A stretch of 64,000 nucleotides of DNA, from contig NZ_CP108462.1 of the NCBI RefSeq assembly GCF_036226365.1, positions 682,001 through 746,000 of the forward strand, read 5' to 3'. This stretch comes from Streptomyces sp. NBC_01262. GTDB lineage: Bacteria > Actinomycetota > Actinomycetes > Streptomycetales > Streptomycetaceae. Below, one piece after another: positions 60,568 to 64,000 of the stretch. The first letter of the stretch is position 1. Each line of letters opens with the position of its first letter. The notes beneath the pieces are model-generated. The model did not search any database. It worked only from the letters and a program-made list of their open reading frames with translations, and was not told the origin of the DNA. The position numbers and the translations under genes were made by a program.

Positions 60568-61964
60568 CGCGCCGCCACCTCCCGGGACACGGTGTCCTCG
60601 GTACGCCGGCTCCGTCCGGTGTCCGGCAGGTCCTCCGATGGAGGTTCCAGCCCGGGGCCGTCGCGTTCCGGGCCGATGCGCATGGTGCGGACGATGTAGG
60701 CGACGTAGGCCACCAGCATGATCAGGTAGAGCACGGAGAAGCCGATCACGGAGAACAGGACTTCGCCGGGTGCCAGGTGGGACACCGCGGCCGAGGTGCG
60801 CAGCTGCCCGAACACGATCCACGGCTGCCGTCCCGCTTCGGCGGTGACCCAGCCCCCGAGGATGGCCAGGATCCCCACCGGCGTCGTCCAGAGGACGAAC
60901 CGGTGGAAGCGGTGCGCGGTCCACAGGCGGTTGCGCACGCGCAGGACCGTGGCGGCGAACGCCGTGCCGAACATCAGCACGGCGGCCAGGAACATGACGC
61001 GGAAACCCCAGAACGTCGCGGCCATGTCCGGCCGGTCGGCTGCCGGGGTGAGCTTCAGGCCGGGCATGGCCGTCTTGCAGGTGAGATCCTTGGCGATGTA
61101 ACTGCCAAGGCAGGGAATGTCGAGTTCGGCGATGTTCCGGGCGGCTTGCTGGTCCGGGATGGAGAACAGAACGAAGCTGGTGTCTCCGTTGTCCCAGTTG
61201 CCTTCGATCGCCTCCAGCTTCGAGAGCTGGTAGGGCAGTTCATGCCCGGCCACACTGTCGCCGAGGTAGAGCTGGACGGGCATCAGCAGCGCGGCGATCC
61301 CGAGCGCGATCGACATCGAGCGGCGGGCGAAGCCCTTCGCACGCCCCTTGACCAGGTACCAGGCCGATATCCCTGCGACGAAGAAGCTCGCCGAGATGAG
61401 CACGGCGGCGAGCATGTGCGGCCAGCGCCAGATGAACGAGGGGTTGAAGATGACGCGCATCCAGTCCGTGGGCTCGAACCGACCGTGCACGACCCTGAAT
61501 CCGGCGGGCGTCTGCATCCACGAGTTCGCCGCGATGATCCACGTGGACGACAGGATCGTGCCCGTCGACACCATCACGGTGGACACGAACATCGTGCCCT
61601 GGCGAACGCGGCCGTCGCCGTAGAGCAGGACGCCGATGAAGCCGGCCTCGACGAAGAAGGCGGTCACGACCTCCATACCGATGATCGGCCCGATGATCGG
61701 GCCTGTCCTCGCGCCGTACACACCCCAGTTGAGACCCATCTCGAACGTGATGACGGCTCCGGCGACCACGCCGATCGCGAAGCCGACGGCGAAGATGCGC
61801 CGCCAGAACCGGAACATCTGCAGGTAGACCGCCCTGCCGGTACGCCAGTAGAGGCCGTAGACGACCGACAGGAATATCGAGAGTCCGACGGTGATCGCCG
61901 GAAAGGTCATGTGGAACATGACGGTGATGGCGAACTGCCATCGCGACAGGTCCAGGAGACTCAT
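60564..61964 (-). CDS. cydA: Cytochrome bd-type quinol oxidase subunit I
   Basis: 466 residues; the ATG follows AGGGAG. Haem and quinol features are the axial His in VMFHMTFPAITVGLSIF; FEMGLNWGVYGARTGPIIGP; GMEVVTAFFVEAGFIGVLLY; NSWMQTPAGF; and EAGRQPWIVFGQLRTSAAVS. The length and lack of a long insert point to a short Q-loop type, related to the cyanide-insensitive CioA branch as much as to E. coli CydA. It is the first gene of the coupled operon cydA-cydB-small protein-cydD-cydC, for growth at low oxygen or under respiratory stress. Confidence 0.94.
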   Translation of the reverse strand: MSLLDLSRWQFAITVMFHMTFPAITVGLSIFLSVVYGLYWRTGRAVYLQMFRFWRRIFAVGFAIGVVAGAVITFEMGLNWGVYGARTGPIIGPIIGMEVVTAFFVEAGFIGVLLYGDGRVRQGTMFVSTVMVSTGTILSSTWIIAANSWMQTPAGFRVVHGRFEPTDWMRVIFNPSFIWRWPHMLAAVLISASFFVAGISAWYLVKGRAKGFARRSMSIALGIAALLMPVQLYLGDSVAGHELPYQLSKLEAIEGNWDNGDTSFVLFSIPDQQAARNIAELDIPCLGSYIAKDLTCKTAMPGLKLTPAADRPDMAATFWGFRVMFLAAVLMFGTAFAATVLRVRNRLWTAHRFHRFVLWTTPVGILAILGGWVTAEAGRQPWIVFGQLRTSAAVSHLAPGEVLFSVIGFSVLYLIMLVAYVAYIVRTMRIGPERDGPGLEPPSEDLPDTGRSRRTEDTVSREVAAR

Positions 61965-62066
61965 CGCTGCTCCCTTTCACGCAGCGCCCCGGGCGCGGGT
62001 GCGGGCTCACACATGTACGGCGTTGGCATGAGCATCTCCGCGTCCAGCGCTCGCGGGGCTGCGGGT

Positions 62067-63545
62067 TCAGGCGTCGACGACCGGAGTGGCGGCCGACGCG
62101 GCCTTGGTGAAGCGCGGCAGGGCGGCGGCGCCGACCGCGAGCAGGGCGACGATGGCCATCTGCACGTACTCGACGTCGGCGAAGGCGTGGGCGATGTTGT
62201 GCGGCGCCAGGGTCAGGTAGAGGGTGCCGAGGGTGGCCACGCCGAGGGCGAGACCACTCTGCTGCAGGGTGATCAGCACGCCGCTGCCGATGCCGCCGAG
62301 GTGGGCGGGGACGTCGGCGAGGACGCTGCGGAACAGGCCGGCGAACAGCATCGACTGCCCGGCGCCGATGAGGGCGAGGGGCAGGGCCATGGCCCACAGG
62401 CTGACGTGCGGCCAGTTCCCGACCAGGATCGTCACCAGTGAGGCCAGTCCGGCGAGTTGGATGACGGCGCCGGTGGACAGCGCGGCCCGGCCGTACCGTG
62501 TGATCATTCGGGGCGCGACCAGGGAGCCGGCGAAGAACAGCAGGGCCATGGGCAGGATCGCCAGGCCGCTGTGCAGGGCGTCGGCGTGCAGGCCGTTCTG
62601 GACGGTGAGGGCGAAGACGAACATGAACGCGCCGAAGCCGATGCTGAAGGCGAACACCATCGCCAGTCCGCGGGACATCGACGGCAGCCGCAGCAGCGAC
62701 GGCGGCAGCAGCGGCACCTCGCCGCGCTGCTCGGTGCGCTTCTCCACGAGGTAGGTGGCGGCGCCGAGGACGACCGCTACGGCGAGCAGCAGCCAGGTCC
62801 ACCACGGCCAGCCAAGCGAGTGGCCCTCGGTCAGCGGGACCAGCAGGGCGGTCAGGGTGGCGGCGAACAGAACGGTGCCGGGCAGGTCGATACCGACGGG
62901 GTGGGGCGAGCGGGTGCTGGGCACGATCCGCGCCGCCACCAGGATCACCACCACGCCGATGGGCACGTTGACCAGGAAGATCGGCCGCCAGGACGTACCG
63001 GCGATGTCTGCGCTGACCAGCAGCCCGCCCGCCAACTGCCCGACCACGGCGGCGATGCCGGAGGTCGCCCCGTACAAGGCCACGGCCCGGGACTTGCGCT
63101 CACCTTCGAGGACGTGATGGAAGGTCGCCAGCACCTGCGGGATGAGCAGGGCGGCGGTGGCGCCCTGGATGATGCGGGCAGCGATCAGAGCACCCACGGT
63201 CGGGGCGAGGCCGCAGGCCAGCGAGGCCAGGACGAAGCCCACGAGCCCGCCGAGGAACATGCGGTGGCGGCCGTAACGGTCACCGAGGCGACCCCCGAGG
63301 ACCAGCAGGGTCGCGTACGCGACCCCGTATCCGGCGATCACCAGTTCCAGTGACGAGGCCGAGGCGTGCAGCGAGGCGTCGATGCTGGGCAGGGCCACGT
63401 TGGTGATGAAAAAGTCCATGATCGGCAGGAACGCGCCCGCCAGCAGGACGAACACCCCGAACGGGTGCAGGCCACCGGCGCGGGCCGTGGCGCGGGGCGA
63501 GGCCGTCGCAGTCGCGGCCTGCCCGGAGGAAAGGGTTGTCGTCAT
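62067..63545 (-). CDS. MFS multidrug exporter (DHA2/EmrB-QacA type)
   Basis: 492 residues with 14 predicted helices. Motifs are FGVFVLLAGAFLPIMDFFIT at the first helix (D in helix 1 as in DHA2 exporters), VLGGRLGDRYGRHRMFLGGL in the loop between helices 2 and 3, and RPIFLVNVPIGVVVILVAA in the middle, as in EmrB/Mmr proteins. It would pump out drugs or toxic metabolites using the proton gradient. The start (GAGGATCTGTC upstream) is 22 bp from a large palindrome that also precedes the divergent MarR gene, which probably represses it. Confidence 0.94.
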   Translation of the reverse strand: MTTTLSSGQAATATASPRATARAGGLHPFGVFVLLAGAFLPIMDFFITNVALPSIDASLHASASSLELVIAGYGVAYATLLVLGGRLGDRYGRHRMFLGGLVGFVLASLACGLAPTVGALIAARIIQGATAALLIPQVLATFHHVLEGERKSRAVALYGATSGIAAVVGQLAGGLLVSADIAGTSWRPIFLVNVPIGVVVILVAARIVPSTRSPHPVGIDLPGTVLFAATLTALLVPLTEGHSLGWPWWTWLLLAVAVVLGAATYLVEKRTEQRGEVPLLPPSLLRLPSMSRGLAMVFAFSIGFGAFMFVFALTVQNGLHADALHSGLAILPMALLFFAGSLVAPRMITRYGRAALSTGAVIQLAGLASLVTILVGNWPHVSLWAMALPLALIGAGQSMLFAGLFRSVLADVPAHLGGIGSGVLITLQQSGLALGVATLGTLYLTLAPHNIAHAFADVEYVQMAIVALLAVGAAALPRFTKAASAATPVVDA

Positions 63546-63566
63546 GACAGATCCTCGGGAAAGTAG

Positions 63567-63594
63567 TTATGGCATCATAGCTATGATGCCATAA
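63567..63594. promoter_or_regulatory. MarR operator: 28-bp perfect palindrome
   Basis: The half-sites TTATGGCATCATAG and CTATGATGCCATAA abut with no spacer. An outer inverted repeat, GTAGTTAT (63563-63570) and ATAACTAC (63608-63615), overlaps it. It is placed to control both the exporter and the MarR gene. Confidence 0.8.
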
Positions 63595-63645
63595 TGAGTA
63601 TGTGCCTATAACTACTTCCTGGCAACCCCGTACCCTGGAGCCGTG

Positions 63646-64000
63646 ATGGAGGACCAGGCGCACCAGGCAGGACCGACAGCGGGACCGGACCACGAGCGGC
63701 GATGGGCCGAGCTGGCCGACCTCGTGCTGATCATCGGCCGGGAGATCCAGTTCCGCGGCTACACCGACGAGCGGGCCATACCCCTGTCACCGTCGGAGGG
63801 CATGGTGATGCGCCATCTACAGCACGACCACGCCGCTCCGCCCAGCCGTATCGCCGCCGCCACCGGGCTGCAGCGCACCAATCTCTCCACCGTCCTACGC
63901 GGCCTGGAGCAGAAGGGCCTCGTCGAGCGACACGCCGATCCGGGCGACGGCCGTGGGGTGACCGTCCACACCACCGACCAGGGACGCACCAACTACGCCC
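63646..64000 (+). CDS. MarR-family regulator (3' end beyond window)
   Basis: 118 residues are visible from the ATG at 63646 (or the GTG at 63643), with GGAG just upstream. The winged helix is LSPSEGMVMRHLQHDHAAPP, SRIAAATGLQRTNLSTVLRG and LEQKGLVERHADPGDGRGVT, with an N-terminal dimerisation helix, LADLVLIIGREIQFRGY. It is divergent from the DHA2 exporter across about 100 bp with a strong palindrome, so it likely represses the pump until a drug ligand binds. Confidence 0.92.
   Translation, partial: MEDQAHQAGPTAGPDHERRWAELADLVLIIGREIQFRGYTDERAIPLSPSEGMVMRHLQHDHAAPPSRIAAATGLQRTNLSTVLRGLEQKGLVERHADPGDGRGVTVHTTDQGRTNYA

Noticed and set aside
62067..63545. Idea that the DHA2 exporter belongs to the cytochrome bd operon
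   Set aside because: A 102-bp gap separates it from cydA, and it has its own promoter region with a MarR palindrome.
1..64000. CRISPR arrays, tRNA and rRNA genes, riboswitches
   Set aside because: No regularly spaced repeats, cloverleaf-like sequences or rRNA blocks were seen by eye; short or divergent ncRNAs cannot be excluded without a covariance-model search.

Overview
The window looks like a Streptomyces or close actinomycete chromosome. Codon third positions are almost all G or C, GTG and TTG starts with GGAGG-like ribosome binding sites are common, and the gene types fit: many LacI, TetR and MarR regulators, secreted sugar hydrolases with ricin-type lectin domains, F420-type reductases and Mca/MshB-like deacetylases. 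The mix of catabolic islands, insertion-sequence remnants and broken genes suggests an accessory region or chromosome arm. No tRNA, rRNA or CRISPR array was seen.

1-9.9 kb is an alpha-mannan or galactomannan utilisation locus. It holds a partial GH76 endo-alpha-1,6-mannanase, a GH27 alpha-galactosidase with a lectin domain, a LacI repressor, a sugar ABC importer (binding protein and two permeases, no ATPase) and a divergent GH125 exo-alpha-1,6-mannosidase. A GH28-like beta-helix hydrolase follows. A 12-bp palindrome recurs at four control points, and two DasR-like (dre) sites are nearby. 9.9-13.7 kb has a FUSC-type membrane protein and a divergent NmrA-like/TetR pair.

13.7-25.9 kb is mosaic. 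It contains a chimeric recombinase/ISKra4 remnant, a GNAT enzyme, a secreted trypsin-like protease, a redox operon with a divergent MarR gene, a 5'-truncated GH15 gene, an SMI1/KNR4 gene split by an IS256-type element, an IS5 remnant and an amidase.

26.0-33.3 kb is membrane and envelope biology. A coupled DedA-PAP2-PAP2 operon faces a BlaI/M56-peptidase pair across a 33-bp dyad, and a two-component system sits between two paralogous COG4705-type membrane proteins. 33.4-38 kb is a gene graveyard (TetR, serine recombinase and alpha/beta-hydrolase remnants) around an intact PIG-L deacetylase and a GNAT gene.

38-51.9 kb is the most interesting part. A second LacI regulator is surrounded by five copies of a TGCTAACGTTAGCA-type operator. 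These sites serve a hydroxyacid dehydrogenase-kinase-cupin operon, an MFS transporter, an FAH-family hydrolase, an FMN reductase and a run of an enolase paralogue with altered active-site residues, an extradiol dioxygenase, a carboxymuconolactone-decarboxylase-like protein and an alcohol dehydrogenase, followed by LysR and 3-hydroxyacyl-CoA dehydrogenase genes. I read this as one undescribed catabolic regulon, probably for an aromatic or related acid. 51.9-55.6 kb adds a glutaryl-CoA dehydrogenase-like enzyme, a CaiB-type CoA transferase and a DUF35 protein, with SDR and etfB remnants.

56-62 kb is a translationally coupled cytochrome bd operon (cydA, cydB, a small two-helix protein, cydD, cydC). 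The window ends with a DHA2 drug exporter and a divergent, partial MarR gene sharing a 28-bp perfect palindrome.
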